Shown: positions 1 to 8,133 of the stretch, piece by piece
Numbering within the stretch: position 1 is the stretch's first letter
How the letters are laid out: each line of letters starts with the position of its first letter
Notes under the pieces: generated by a model
Databases searched by the model: none
What the model was told of the DNA's origin: nothing
Seen by the model: only the letters and a program-made list of their open reading frames with translations
DNA from: JAFGNW01 sp964618515
GTDB lineage: Bacteria; Zixibacteria; MSB-5A5; GN15; FEB-12
NCBI GenBank assembly: GCA_964618515.1
Contig: CAZUAS010000055.1
Span: 1-18,537, forward strand
DNA: 18,537 bases
Direction: 5' to 3'
Made by a program: the position numbers and the translations under genes

Positions 1-67
1 ACATTTCCGACATCACCTATCTGATTGCCCACCTGTATCTTGACCATCGCGCCCTCAAACCCTGCCC
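1..67 (+). repeat. 67-nt exact repeat of 11546-11612 (dockerin end)
   Basis: Read base by base, 1-67 matches 11546-11612 without a mismatch; the first difference is A68 against G11613, just before the stop codon. The gene ending at 7709 differs from both at several third codon positions over the same stretch. Identity including silent sites points to a recent duplication or gene conversion. Confidence 0.9.
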
Positions 68-71
68 ATGA
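1..71 (+). CDS. C-terminal fragment of a dockerin-type secreted protein (fourth array member)
   Basis: Only the last 22 codons lie in the window; the reading frame begins at base 3 and ends with TGA at 69-71, followed at once by an in-frame TAA. The peptide is the second half of a dockerin-like module (ISDITYLIAHLYLDHR) and ends in KPCP, exactly as in the genes ending at 7709 and 11616. Bases 1-67 are identical to 11546-11612. The fragment therefore almost certainly belongs to another copy of the tandem family downstream, with the bulk of the gene to the left of the window. What lies N-terminal to the dockerin cannot be seen. Confidence 0.85.
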   Translation, partial: ISDITYLIAHLYLDHRALKPCP

Positions 72-88
72 TAAGTAAATTACACAAT

Positions 89-127
89 AAAGGCCACTCT
101 CCCGTATGAGAGTGGCCTTTTTTCTTT
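89..127 (+). terminator. Intrinsic terminator of the upstream dockerin gene
   Basis: A perfect 12-bp stem (89-100 with 109-120, core GGCCACTCT) closes an 8-base loop and is followed by a T-rich tract. It lies 18 bases after the stop codon at 71. Confidence 0.93.
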
Positions 128-244
128 TATTTCCAGCCTTTCTTAATTATATTTACTTCTGAAATAACTGTTTTTTTACACGCCTTATTTCTTGATGATG
201 GAATTTCCAGCTTAATACTTTGTAGCAGAAGGTCGGTGTTTTTA

Positions 245-288
245 ACTTCCCGGGATAGAGTTCACATGGAAATGAACCAACCGGAAGT
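245..288 (+). promoter_or_regulatory. Nested hairpin in the leader of the gene at 469
   Basis: The outer stem pairs ACTTCC (245-250) and GG (252-253, with one bulged C) with CCGGAAGT (281-288). The inner stem pairs GTTCA (260-264) with TGAAC (273-277) around an 8-base loop. No T-run follows, so it is not a terminator. It may be an RNA structure or a protein-binding site; its function is unknown. Confidence 0.4.
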
Positions 289-455
289 CCATCATTTTCT
301 CGATTTGAGACGTTTACCTGTTACTGAAGGTTTTTATAAAATTCAGCGTAAAAGATGCTCTTTATGAACAGAAGTAATTTTTTTACTTTCAACTTATTGA
401 AGTATCAACCGATAACTTTTACAAGGATTTTTCTTACAGGAAATAAAATAACTCC

Positions 456-463
456 TGGAAAGG
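456..463 (+). promoter_or_regulatory. Ribosome binding site that fixes the start at 469
   Basis: The purine run GGAAAGG ends five to six bases before ATG 469, directly ahead of a Lys-rich signal peptide. The ATG at 355 has nothing comparable. Confidence 0.7.
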
Positions 464-468
464 CGGAT

Positions 469-3400
469 ATGTCAAAGAAAATTATATCAATGTTGCTGTT
501 AACCTTATCTTTAGTGCTTTTATTAGCTGTTTCCGGGGTTACCAGAACTCGCATAAAGGATGTTCGTTCAGAGAAACTATACCACTATGGTTTTCAGGTT
601 ATCAAAAAAGCCCGGGCCATATCCGGAAATGAAATGGTAATCTCCAAAGGAGAGGTACGTCAATCCCTCGGTATTACTACAGATGGTAACTCCCCGGGTG
701 AACTTATTGCCCATACCTGGTATGAGTATCAACAGAACTCAACAATGGGTCGTTTGATTGACTGGCGGGCGCCCGAACCGCAGATTCATATGGCTTATAC
801 GCAGATGTTCGGGAGTCCCACGGGTCCGCGAACGCTTTCTTACAACGTCTTCGATCCGGTAACTGGTTCCTGGCCGCTGACGGGTGATATCGGGTGCGCC
901 GTTTCCCCCCTCACAAATGCCCGGGGAGGTTTTGCCAATACCGACGCCGACCCCTCCGGAGCCGCGGTGATTACCGGACATATTCGACTGAGTGATAACG
1001 TCTCCGCTCCGACGCGGACGACGGTATACTGGGATGCCACCGCTCCGGTCGGGGTATATTGCGGCTTCGGCAGTGGCAGCCGGATTAGCGACTCGCTTAA
1101 CAATGTCCACGCTCTTGAAAGCGGCACTGATGTTATTTTCCCGAAACTCGAATATCATATCCGGGGGAGTGATACGGTCGTATATGCCTTTTGCTGCGAA
1201 TTCGCCACAGGCGACCAGCATGCCCTGGTTCTTTTCCGCAAGGAAGGTAACTCCGCTGGTGGCTCCACCGGCTGGACCGCCACTTTTATCGAAGATTGCT
1301 GGTGGATGTGTCAGGATATAACCGCTTCCCGGGTATCGTCAAAAGTAGCCCTGGTCTGGCTGGAGGACGCCGCTGAAGGCATTCTCGGTCAGAGCGATGT
1401 CTGGTACTGGGTATCCCATGATATGGGCCTGACCTGGAACCCGGCCAATAAGCACAATATTACCAATTACGACCCGGACCTTCCCGGATACCGCGCCTGG
1501 ATGGAGGTTTCCTGTCTTTATGATACCCAGGACCATCTCCATGTCCTTTGGAATGCCAACGTCTATGACGGCGACCGCACTGATAGCCAGACCCGGCGCT
1601 GCCGCCTTTTCCACTGGGCCGACCATACCGATATTATCAGCACCGTGAAAAATGCCGAATGGGATCCCCTTTTAAACTGCGGTGTCGGCGGCGCCAATGT
1701 TCATAACCTGGCTAAATTCACCATCTCCGAATGCAACGGAAAACTGTACGCAATCTGGATACAATTCGGCGACCCTGAAAACGGCGATACGACTGATTGT
1801 GCCAACCCCGAATTTGTCAATGCCGCCTTTAACGCCAACGCTGAAATATACCTCTCGGTCTCGACCGACCTTAACGGTGATAAATGGGATGAAGCCCGCA
1901 ACCTGACTTGTACCAAAACTCCCGGCTGTGACAATACTCCCGGCAATGAATGTGATAATGAAAACTGGCCCTCGATGTCACGTTATGGTATGAATAATGC
2001 ATCTTTTACCGGCCTTGATTGGAGTGCCGTGCCCCAGGCCCATTCCGTTGACCCCTCCCGACAACCCGACAGCCCTTATACCGGTACTTATTATCTGGAT
2101 GTAATGTATGTCAACGACCTGGTCCCGGGAGCCTCGACCGGCGCCGATGCCACTCCGGCGGCTAATGTTCCCCTTAAATGGTTCCGCCTGCCATGTGTGG
2201 AACCTGTCATTGAAGCAAAAATTGCCTTAACACCCGACCAGATTGTCTATCCGGAATATACCTCGCATGGTACTCCGGCTTTTTATCATATTCGGATTGA
2301 AAATAACGGCAATGCTGACCTTAATATCTCGAAAATAGGTGCCGTTAAAACCACCCTGCCGGGTGTCAACTGGCTCACTGTAAATACCACTTCTCTTTTG
2401 GTTCCGGCCGGCAGCAATAATGTTGACACGGTGGTGGTAACTCTCAATAACGGCGGTGTGATAAACAATCCCGGAACGGTGGTGAACCTCAAAGGCCAGG
2501 TCTTTTTTGAATGGCACCGCCAGACTCTGCTTGATACTGTTTATCTGCCAATTGATTTTTATGTCGCCGATACGGTAGTGGGAATTATCCGGGACACGAT
2601 ATCCACCCGCTGGATAAGCCTGGTTGTTTCCAGCAACGGCAATATGGGCAAAAGCAACGCCGGACGGGTAAATATGGATTTTTATGATAAAATTTTTGAG
2701 TGTGATAATATTTTGCCGGATACTATCCCTGGCGATGCCTCAGTTTATCTGGGTAATGCCTCCCCGGTCATTCTGACCGCCGACCTAAGCGGTAGCGATA
2801 CCATTGTTACCGCCAGCTGGGCTATTTTTAAAGAAAATCTTAATGAACCCAATGGTTTCAAACCGGTCACCGGTTTTACTCCGGGGGGTGTAAGATTAAG
2901 CCGACCAACCCATTACGAGGACGCAGTATTCAAATATGAGGCTTTTCATACCGGCTCTTTTGTGACGACTGACTCATCATTGGTCGTGGAAAAAACCTAT
3001 TATGCCCGGTCGCTTGATGCCGCCTATATTGTTCAGATGATGCGTTTATTCTCTTTTGATGGTGACCCTCATACCGGCCTGGTGATCGGGGAAGCTTTCG
3101 ACTGGGATATTCCCTCCGACTCCGGCTCATATAACAGTACCGGCAGTGACCCGGTCAATGACCTTATCTATATCCGGGGTGGAGAATGGGATGAGCCTCA
3201 TGGCGACTCCCTGGAGTGCCAGGACAATGACGAGCGGTTCGGCGGGGCAATCAGGATCGGTTATTATTCGCAGGCCGAATTCAATACCAATCCGGTAATT
3301 GCCCATACCGAGCCCATATGGGGTGGGTATGCTGAATACAACGAGGATTATGTTTACCCGGCCGGAGGCTTTGTACCCCTGGAACTATATCGTAACATGA

Positions 3401-3858
3401 TGAACAACCCCGGCTTAAACGCCCAGCCGTCTTCCGTTCAGGAGGATCAGCATATTGTTTTGACCTATTTCAACAACTATAACCTGTCCGCTTCTGATAC
3501 CCTGATTATCTGGACGGTTATGGCAACCGTGCAGTTTGCCGCTGGTGAGGGCGCAGTAAGTCTGGTAAACGAATTGAAAAACGGCAAAAACTGGCTGGTT
3601 GCCAATATTAATAATCTGAAAAAAGAGTTTGCCGGCTGTTGCATCGGCGTAACCGGCGATATTGACTGTTCCGGCGGCGATCCCGATATCTCGGATATCT
3701 CCCGCCTTATCGACCATTTATACCTGTCGCATAAGGAATTGTGCTGTCTCGAGGAAGCTGATGTCGATGGTTCTGGTGGCGCTCCCGATATCTCGGACAT
3801 CTCCTATTTGATTGCACACCTTTATATTGACCATCGAATCCTGCCTGACTGTCCGTAA
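469..3858 (+). CDS. Secreted propeller / Ig-like / dockerin protein, array copy A
   Basis: The product has 1129 residues from ATG 469. A Sec signal (MSKKIISMLLLTLSLVLLL) is followed by RIKDVRSEKL, shared with copy B. Residues about 40-575 look like a beta-propeller: an Asp-box (SHDMGLTW, 316-323), a degenerate second one (STDLNGDKW) and the closing motif WFRLPC at 571. Residues about 585-700 resemble an Ig-like HYDIN/BACON-type domain (ENNGNADL, then VVVTLNNGG). Residues about 715-1045 form a conserved domain (SSNGNMG, NASPVIL, FDWDIPSDSGS, NEDYVYP, LIIWTVMATV) that I cannot name. Residues 1056-1129 are a dockerin-like pair with two DISDIS helices and six cysteines. The protein is presumably exported and held in an extracellular assembly through the dockerin. 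Its own leader and terminator indicate monocistronic transcription. Its dockerin is more diverged than those of the other copies. No enzyme function can be assigned. Confidence 0.85.
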   Translation: MSKKIISMLLLTLSLVLLLAVSGVTRTRIKDVRSEKLYHYGFQVIKKARAISGNEMVISKGEVRQSLGITTDGNSPGELIAHTWYEYQQNSTMGRLIDWRAPEPQIHMAYTQMFGSPTGPRTLSYNVFDPVTGSWPLTGDIGCAVSPLTNARGGFANTDADPSGAAVITGHIRLSDNVSAPTRTTVYWDATAPVGVYCGFGSGSRISDSLNNVHALESGTDVIFPKLEYHIRGSDTVVYAFCCEFATGDQHALVLFRKEGNSAGGSTGWTATFIEDCWWMCQDITASRVSSKVALVWLEDAAEGILGQSDVWYWVSHDMGLTWNPANKHNITNYDPDLPGYRAWMEVSCLYDTQDHLHVLWNANVYDGDRTDSQTRRCRLFHWADHTDIISTVKNAEWDPLLNCGVGGANVHNLAKFTISECNGKLYAIWIQFGDPENGDTTDCANPEFVNAAFNANAEIYLSVSTDLNGDKWDEARNLTCTKTPGCDNTPGNECDNENWPSMSRYGMNNASFTGLDWSAVPQAHSVDPSRQPDSPYTGTYYLDVMYVNDLVPGASTGADATPAANVPLKWFRLPCVEPVIEAKIALTPDQIVYPEYTSHGTPAFYHIRIENNGNADLNISKIGAVKTTLPGVNWLTVNTTSLLVPAGSNNVDTVVVTLNNGGVINNPGTVVNLKGQVFFEWHRQTLLDTVYLPIDFYVADTVVGIIRDTISTRWISLVVSSNGNMGKSNAGRVNMDFYDKIFECDNILPDTIPGDASVYLGNASPVILTADLSGSDTIVTASWAIFKENLNEPNGFKPVTGFTPGGVRLSRPTHYEDAVFKYEAFHTGSFVTTDSSLVVEKTYYARSLDAAYIVQMMRLFSFDGDPHTGLVIGEAFDWDIPSDSGSYNSTGSDPVNDLIYIRGGEWDEPHGDSLECQDNDERFGGAIRIGYYSQAEFNTNPVIAHTEPIWGGYAEYNEDYVYPAGGFVPLELYRNMMNNPGLNAQPSSVQEDQHIVLTYFNNYNLSASDTLIIWTVMATVQFAAGEGAVSLVNELKNGKNWLVANINNLKKEFAGCCIGVTGDIDCSGGDPDISDISRLIDHLYLSHKELCCLEEADVDGSGGAPDISDISYLIAHLYIDHRILPDCP

Positions 3859-3880
3859 ATGGCAAAGATTATTACAACTT

Positions 3881-3918
3881 AGCCCTTTCGGTTTTTTTCC
3901 GGATGGGCTGTTTTTTTA
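3881..3918 (+). terminator. Intrinsic terminator after array copy A
   Basis: AGCCC (3881-3885) pairs with GGGCT (3905-3909), continued inward by TTCGG against CCGGA with one G-T wobble and a T-T mismatch. Seven T follow. Confidence 0.85.
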
Positions 3919-4153
3919 CTTTGAAAAATAATTTTTTTTATTATATTTTTTCAGGTGGGAAATGTAGGACTTGCAAATTATTTACTGACTGTTGAACATT
4001 TATACCATTTGGTAACAATGTCCTTTGTAATTTGAATACTTATTCAATACTCTTATCTTACGATAAGTCCAATTTACTTAGAACAGACCTAAAAGGTGGC
4101 AAGTAAACAGTACTTTACCGATTTAATGTACATAACATTAAAGAAATTTTGAA

Positions 4154-4161
4154 GGGAGGTG
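4154..4161 (+). promoter_or_regulatory. GGGAGGTG leader element, copy B
   Basis: A near-perfect anti-SD complement lies about 130 bases before the start at 4290. A GTG within it could open a 15-codon frame (4159-4206), but the SD would overlap its own start codon. The stretch that follows (AGAGAAAGAGTAA) resembles the one after 8034 (AGAGTAAAGAGT). Confidence 0.45.
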
Positions 4162-4197
4162 ATCTTTAGAGAAAGAGTAACAAGGTTTATCGGAAAC

Positions 4198-4223
4198 GAC
4201 GGTTGACCTCCGGTCATCCTGTC
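4198..4223 (+). promoter_or_regulatory. Imperfect leader hairpin, copy B
   Basis: The core TGACC-TCC-GGTCA (4204-4216) is extended by GG/CC and GAC/GTC with one T-T mismatch and one bulged T. The sequence aattctttt follows. Its loop and stem contain ACCTCC, which could instead pair with GGAGGT at 4155-4160, so two exclusive folds are possible. Confidence 0.4.
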
Positions 4224-4271
4224 AATTCTTTTAAAAAAGGATTTCTTGGGTAAAAAGCGAGAGAATCGCAC

Positions 4272-4284
4272 GCTCGAAAGGAGC
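4272..4284 (+). promoter_or_regulatory. SD within a 4-bp hairpin, copy B
   Basis: GCTC-GAAAG-GAGC can fold so that part of AAGGAG is paired. It sits five bases before ATG 4290 and recurs exactly at 8134-8146. Confidence 0.55.
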
Positions 4285-4289
4285 AAAGA

Positions 4290-7200
4290 ATGGTAAAGAA
4301 ACTCATCTCTTTATTTATCATTATCATTTTCCTCATCTCTATTATGGCCGTAGCTGCCAGCGCAAAATCGAGAATTAAAGATGTCCGCAGTGAAAAACTC
4401 TCTCACTACGGATTTATTTTCGACAAGAAGGCAAAAATGATTGATGCCAACGTCCCTGACCGCGGCTATCTGCAACCTGGAAAAAGCGATACGCCGTCGC
4501 GGTCGCTCGGGGTTAATGTCACTAACTCCCCCGGTGTAGACGTTGGTTATAGCTACCAAGCCTACCAACAGAACTCAACCATGGGTCGTCTGGTGGACTG
4601 GCGGGATCCGAATCCCCAGATTCACTTTGCCTGGACTTTCCTGATGACCAAGCAGTATGATGTCGGTCCTCGGGCGGCGGCTTATAACGTCTACGACCCC
4701 ATAACCGGCACCTGGCCGTTGTCGGCCGGTATGGGCTGTCCCGTCTCCGGTTTGGGCGAAAACCTTTATCGTTTTGTCAACCTTGACGTTATGCCTAGCG
4801 GTGGTGCTGTAGTAACGGCTTTTGGCCAGTATGCCGCCGGTCAGCCTAATCGCACTCATGCCTGGTGGGACGAAACCGCCCCGACTATTTATTGCGGTTT
4901 TGGTGCTGGTAATTATGTTCCGGATGCCGTCAGCCAGCCCGGCTCCCACCATAACGGCGAATTAGGCGCTCCGAAACTTGAATACCACATTAACGGCCTC
5001 GATACCGTTACTTACTGCTTCTCCTATGAGTACTGGGAAGGTGGCGCTATCATCCTGTTCAGAAAAACAGGCATTGCCACTTCCGGTACCTGGGAAGCTC
5101 ATGTAATTGACCCTTATGTCTTTTTCATGATGCAGGATGTCACGGCTTCACGAGTGTCACGTAAAGTATCCTGCGTCTGGACTCAGTCCGTGACCGGTGA
5201 AGGTGAAGGCAGTAACGACGTCTGGTACTGGGAATCAACTGATATGGGGGCGACCTGGAATCCGGCTAACAAACATAACATCACCAATTATGTTACCGGA
5301 GTAGTCGGCCACCGGGCCTGGCTGGAAGTCAGCTGCGTTTATGATTCCGAGGACTACCTGCACGTTATCTGGAACGGCGGTATATATGACGGTGCCAGCT
5401 CCGGCAGCCGCAGTTGCCGTCTTTTCCACTGGTCCAATCAAACCGGGGTTATAAGTACCGTTCATAATGCCGAATGGAACTCCTCTCTTAACTGCGGCGT
5501 GGCCAGTGAAAACGTTATGAACGTGGCGAAATTCAATATCTCCGAGTGTAATGGCCGTATGTATGTCATCTGGTCGCAGTTCGGCGACCCGGAAAACGGC
5601 GATTCCACCGACTGTGCCAACTCCAATGTCGTGGGTGTCGGCAGCAATGCCAACGCCGACCTTTATTTGTCGGTTTCAACCGCCCTGGACGGCTTGCTCT
5701 GGGATGCCGCCCGTAACCTGACGAATACCAAAACCCCGGGGTGCGATACTACTGCCGGCAACGAGTGCGACAACGAACTCTGGGCCTCGATGTCTCGTTA
5801 TGGTATGGATAATAGCGACTATGGTACCCTTGACTGGTCAAGTGCCGCGGCGGCTCTTACCGTCGACCCGTCCTCGCAGCCGCCTTACACCGGCACACAT
5901 TATCTCGATGTCGAGTATGTGGCGGACCTTCTCCCGGGCTATTCAATTCCCGACGAAGAAACGCCCTATACTTACAACCCGATAAAGTGGTTCCGCCTGC
6001 CCTGCGTAGACCCGGTTATCGAAGCCAGGATAAACCTGTCACCGCGTGAAATCGTTTACCCGAGTTTCGCCTCTCATGGTCATTCCAGAGACTATAATAT
6101 CCAGATTGAAAACGCCGGTAACGCCGACCTGGTTATAACCAGCATTTATGCCACCAAAACCACCCAGCCGACCGCTGACTGGATTGGGCTGGCTCCGACT
6201 TCAATGACTGTCGGTACCGGGGCTCCCAATAACCTCGATACTTTGGTTGTAACCTTGAACAAGGGCGGCGCCATCAATAATCCCGGCACCGTGGTTCGTC
6301 TAACCGGCGAAGTCGGGTTTATCTGGGAGCGTCAGGTGGGTATCGATACCGCCTTCCTGCCCATTGATTTCTGGGTTGCGGATACCATCGTCAGTACTAT
6401 CTGGGATACCATTGCCACCAATTACATCAGCCTGACCGTATCCAGCAACGGAAACATGGGTAACTACATCGGTTCCGTGAATATGGACTTCTACGGCACC
6501 GAACTGGAATGTGACGATTCGTCCAACCTCAGCAGTGGCGGCCAGGATACCATTCCCGGCGATGCCGCTACTTATCTCGGCGATGCTTCTCCGGTTATTT
6601 TATCCGCTCAAATCGTCGGTTCGGATACTAACGTGACCGCCAGCTGGGCTATTTTCAGCCAGTATTTCAGCTATGAAAACGGCTTTAAACCGGTTACCGG
6701 TGAAACTCCCGGCGGGGTGAAATTGACCAGCCCGACCCATTATACATCGACTACCGGGGTAGCCTACGACTGCTTCCACACCGGTTCCTTTATCACCATG
6801 GACTCCACCGTTGTGGTCGAGAAGACTTATTATGCCCCGACCGCCAATTATTCGTTCATTGTTGCGATGATGCGAATATTCTCGTACGATGGCGCGGCGC
6901 ACAATGGCCTGGTAATCGGTGAAGCTTATGACTGGGATATTCCTTCCGATACCGGCTCCAAGAACTCAGCCGGTACCGACCCGCTGACGGATATGATTTA
7001 TATGGTCGGCGGCGAGTATGATGAACCGAATGGTGACGGTTTGGAATGCACCGATAATGATACTCGTTACGGTGGTTCGGCGCGCCTTGGTTATTATACT
7101 CAGGCTGAATGGAATGCGGACAGTTCCGTTATGCATACGGATCCCATTTATGGCGGTTATACGGAGTTTAACGAAGACTTCGTCTATCCGACCGGTGGTT

Positions 7201-7709
7201 TCGTACCGCTGGAACTCTATCGTAACATGATGAACAATATGGGCTTAAATGCCCAGCCTTCCTCCTCTGTCGACGACCAGCACGCAGTCCTGACCTTCTT
7301 CGATAACTATAACCTTGGAGCAACTGATACTCTGATTATCTGGACCGTCATGGCGACCGTACCGCCTGATGTGTATAAAGATGCATCTGCGCTTGTGAAC
7401 CAGGTTGAAGCGGCCAAAGCCTGGCTGGAAGACAATATCTGGGATATCAAGAAGAAATTCCAGGGATGCTGTATCGGCATGACGGGCAATGCTGATTGTT
7501 CGGCTTCGGAAGACCCGGATATTTCGGATATTACCCGACTTATTTCCTTCCTGTATCTGCAGGGTGCGCCTCTTTGCTGTGTGGCAGAGGCTGATGTTGA
7601 TAATTCGGGCGGCGGCAGTCCGGCGGTAAACGATGTCGATATTTCCGATATCACCTATCTGATTGCGCATCTGTATCTTGACCACCGCGCCCTCAAACCC
7701 TGCCCGTGA
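4290..7709 (+). CDS. Secreted propeller / Ig-like / dockerin protein, array copy B
   Basis: The product has 1139 residues. Its signal peptide (MVKKLISLFIIIIFLIS, then AVAASA-K) has a good A-x-A cleavage site. The architecture is the same as copy A: Asp-box STDMGATW at 316-323, a second box-like STALDGLLW, WFRLPC at 567, Ig-like ENAGNADL followed by VVTLNKGGAINNPGT, then the unnamed domain (SSNGNMG, DASPVIL, YDWDIPSDTGS, NEDFVYP). Residues 1059-1139 are a dockerin pair with CC, DC, CC and terminal CP. The dockerin is nearly identical to that of copy C: 76 of 80 residues from CCIG onward. The start is fixed by AAGGAG at the right spacing and by the signal peptide. An in-frame TAA follows the TGA stop. 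The likely role is an extracellular or cell-surface component held through dockerin-cohesin contact. The propeller could bind glycans or proteins, but I see no sialidase active-site set, so no enzymatic call is made. Confidence 0.87.
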   Translation: MVKKLISLFIIIIFLISIMAVAASAKSRIKDVRSEKLSHYGFIFDKKAKMIDANVPDRGYLQPGKSDTPSRSLGVNVTNSPGVDVGYSYQAYQQNSTMGRLVDWRDPNPQIHFAWTFLMTKQYDVGPRAAAYNVYDPITGTWPLSAGMGCPVSGLGENLYRFVNLDVMPSGGAVVTAFGQYAAGQPNRTHAWWDETAPTIYCGFGAGNYVPDAVSQPGSHHNGELGAPKLEYHINGLDTVTYCFSYEYWEGGAIILFRKTGIATSGTWEAHVIDPYVFFMMQDVTASRVSRKVSCVWTQSVTGEGEGSNDVWYWESTDMGATWNPANKHNITNYVTGVVGHRAWLEVSCVYDSEDYLHVIWNGGIYDGASSGSRSCRLFHWSNQTGVISTVHNAEWNSSLNCGVASENVMNVAKFNISECNGRMYVIWSQFGDPENGDSTDCANSNVVGVGSNANADLYLSVSTALDGLLWDAARNLTNTKTPGCDTTAGNECDNELWASMSRYGMDNSDYGTLDWSSAAAALTVDPSSQPPYTGTHYLDVEYVADLLPGYSIPDEETPYTYNPIKWFRLPCVDPVIEARINLSPREIVYPSFASHGHSRDYNIQIENAGNADLVITSIYATKTTQPTADWIGLAPTSMTVGTGAPNNLDTLVVTLNKGGAINNPGTVVRLTGEVGFIWERQVGIDTAFLPIDFWVADTIVSTIWDTIATNYISLTVSSNGNMGNYIGSVNMDFYGTELECDDSSNLSSGGQDTIPGDAATYLGDASPVILSAQIVGSDTNVTASWAIFSQYFSYENGFKPVTGETPGGVKLTSPTHYTSTTGVAYDCFHTGSFITMDSTVVVEKTYYAPTANYSFIVAMMRIFSYDGAAHNGLVIGEAYDWDIPSDTGSKNSAGTDPLTDMIYMVGGEYDEPNGDGLECTDNDTRYGGSARLGYYTQAEWNADSSVMHTDPIYGGYTEFNEDFVYPTGGFVPLELYRNMMNNMGLNAQPSSSVDDQHAVLTFFDNYNLGATDTLIIWTVMATVPPDVYKDASALVNQVEAAKAWLEDNIWDIKKKFQGCCIGMTGNADCSASEDPDISDITRLISFLYLQGAPLCCVAEADVDNSGGGSPAVNDVDISDITYLIAHLYLDHRALKPCP

Positions 7710-7728
7710 TAACGTAATTTTTGCGATA
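7686..7728 (+). repeat. 43-nt exact repeat of 11593-11635 across the stop codon
   Basis: The last seven codons, the TGA-TAA double stop and the first bases of the 3' UTR are identical to those of copy C. Identity ends where the two different terminator stems begin. This is non-coding identity that protein selection cannot explain. Confidence 0.85.
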
Positions 7729-7768
7729 AAAAGCCACCCCTAAAAAATTCGGGGGTGGCTTTTTTTTC
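7728..7768 (+). terminator. Intrinsic terminator after array copy B
   Basis: GCCACCCC (7733-7740) pairs with GGGGTGGC (7752-7759) around an A/T-rich loop, flanked by an A-run and followed by at least eight T. Confidence 0.93.
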
Positions 7769-8026
7769 TTTGAAATTTTCAAAATTTTATTATATTAAAT
7801 ATGGTTTATGAGAGGTAAGCTAATTTATTGCATTTACTTGCTATAAATCCTCACGACAGGTCATTCCGGTTTTATACCATTGGATATAACTTTTTTCCAC
7901 GGTGAAACCTGTCACAGGAAGATGAAATGCAACGTGTACCTATAACTTTTTTTTAAATAATACCCAAATATTTGTCTCCTGATTAGCATCATTAGATGTT
8001 TTATGGATAGAGACCAAAGTGGTGAA

Positions 8027-8034
8027 AGGAGGTG
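8027..8034 (+). promoter_or_regulatory. AGGAGGTG leader element, copy C
   Basis: A perfect anti-SD complement lies 125 bases before the start at 8152 with no usable start codon at normal spacing. The following AGAGTAAAGAGT resembles the leader of copy B after 4161. A GTG inside it could open a 21-codon frame ending at the TAA at 8095-8097. Confidence 0.45.
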
Positions 8035-8060
8035 GTAAGGAGAGTAAAGAGTCTGTTAGG

Positions 8061-8085
8061 CGGGTGGCAAACCCGTTTTATTTTT
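8061..8085 (+). promoter_or_regulatory. Hairpin plus T-tract in the leader of copy C (possible attenuator)
   Basis: CGGGT-GGCAA-ACCCG (8061-8075) is followed by ttttattttt. The stem has only five pairs but is GC-rich. It would act as a weak intrinsic terminator ahead of the gene. Confidence 0.35.
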
Positions 8086-8133
8086 AAGTTAATGTAAATT
8101 TAAAAATTTCATTAATCCTTAAAACACTTCTCA

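Larger units (their letters stand above)
128..468 (+). other. AT-rich spacer and leader of the first complete array gene
   Basis: No convincing gene is seen here. It holds a nested hairpin at 245-288 and a weak 4-bp hairpin (ACCT 316-319, AGGT 328-331) followed by five T. An in-frame ATG at 355 extends the downstream reading frame, but it has no SD and would put 38 polar residues ahead of the signal peptide. No promoter could be named with confidence. The GGAGGTG element seen upstream of 4290, 8152 and 14527 is not clearly present. Confidence 0.6.
3919..4289 (+). other. Long AT-rich leader of array copy B
   Basis: No gene is seen here. In order it holds: TTTATACCATTTGG at 3999-4012, which has a close match at 7871-7883 upstream of copy C; a perfect inverted repeat TTGAATA-CT-TATTCAA at 4032-4047; a perfect 6-bp hairpin CTTATC-TTAC-GATAAG at 4052-4067; GGGAGGTG at 4154-4161; an imperfect hairpin at 4198-4223 followed by a T-rich stretch; and the SD hairpin at 4272-4284. 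A possible promoter is TTGAAT (4032-4037), 16 bases, TATCTT (4054-4059), but it is weak. Confidence 0.6.

Noticed and set aside
355..468. An upstream in-frame ATG extending copy A by 38 residues.
   Set aside because: No SD, and it would bury the signal peptide. ATG 469 has GGAAAGG at proper spacing and matches the starts of copies B and C.
4159..4206. Leader peptide ORF starting at the GTG inside the GGGAGGTG element.
   Set aside because: The SD overlaps its own start codon, leaving no spacing for initiation. The peptides predicted for copies B and C are not convincingly alike.
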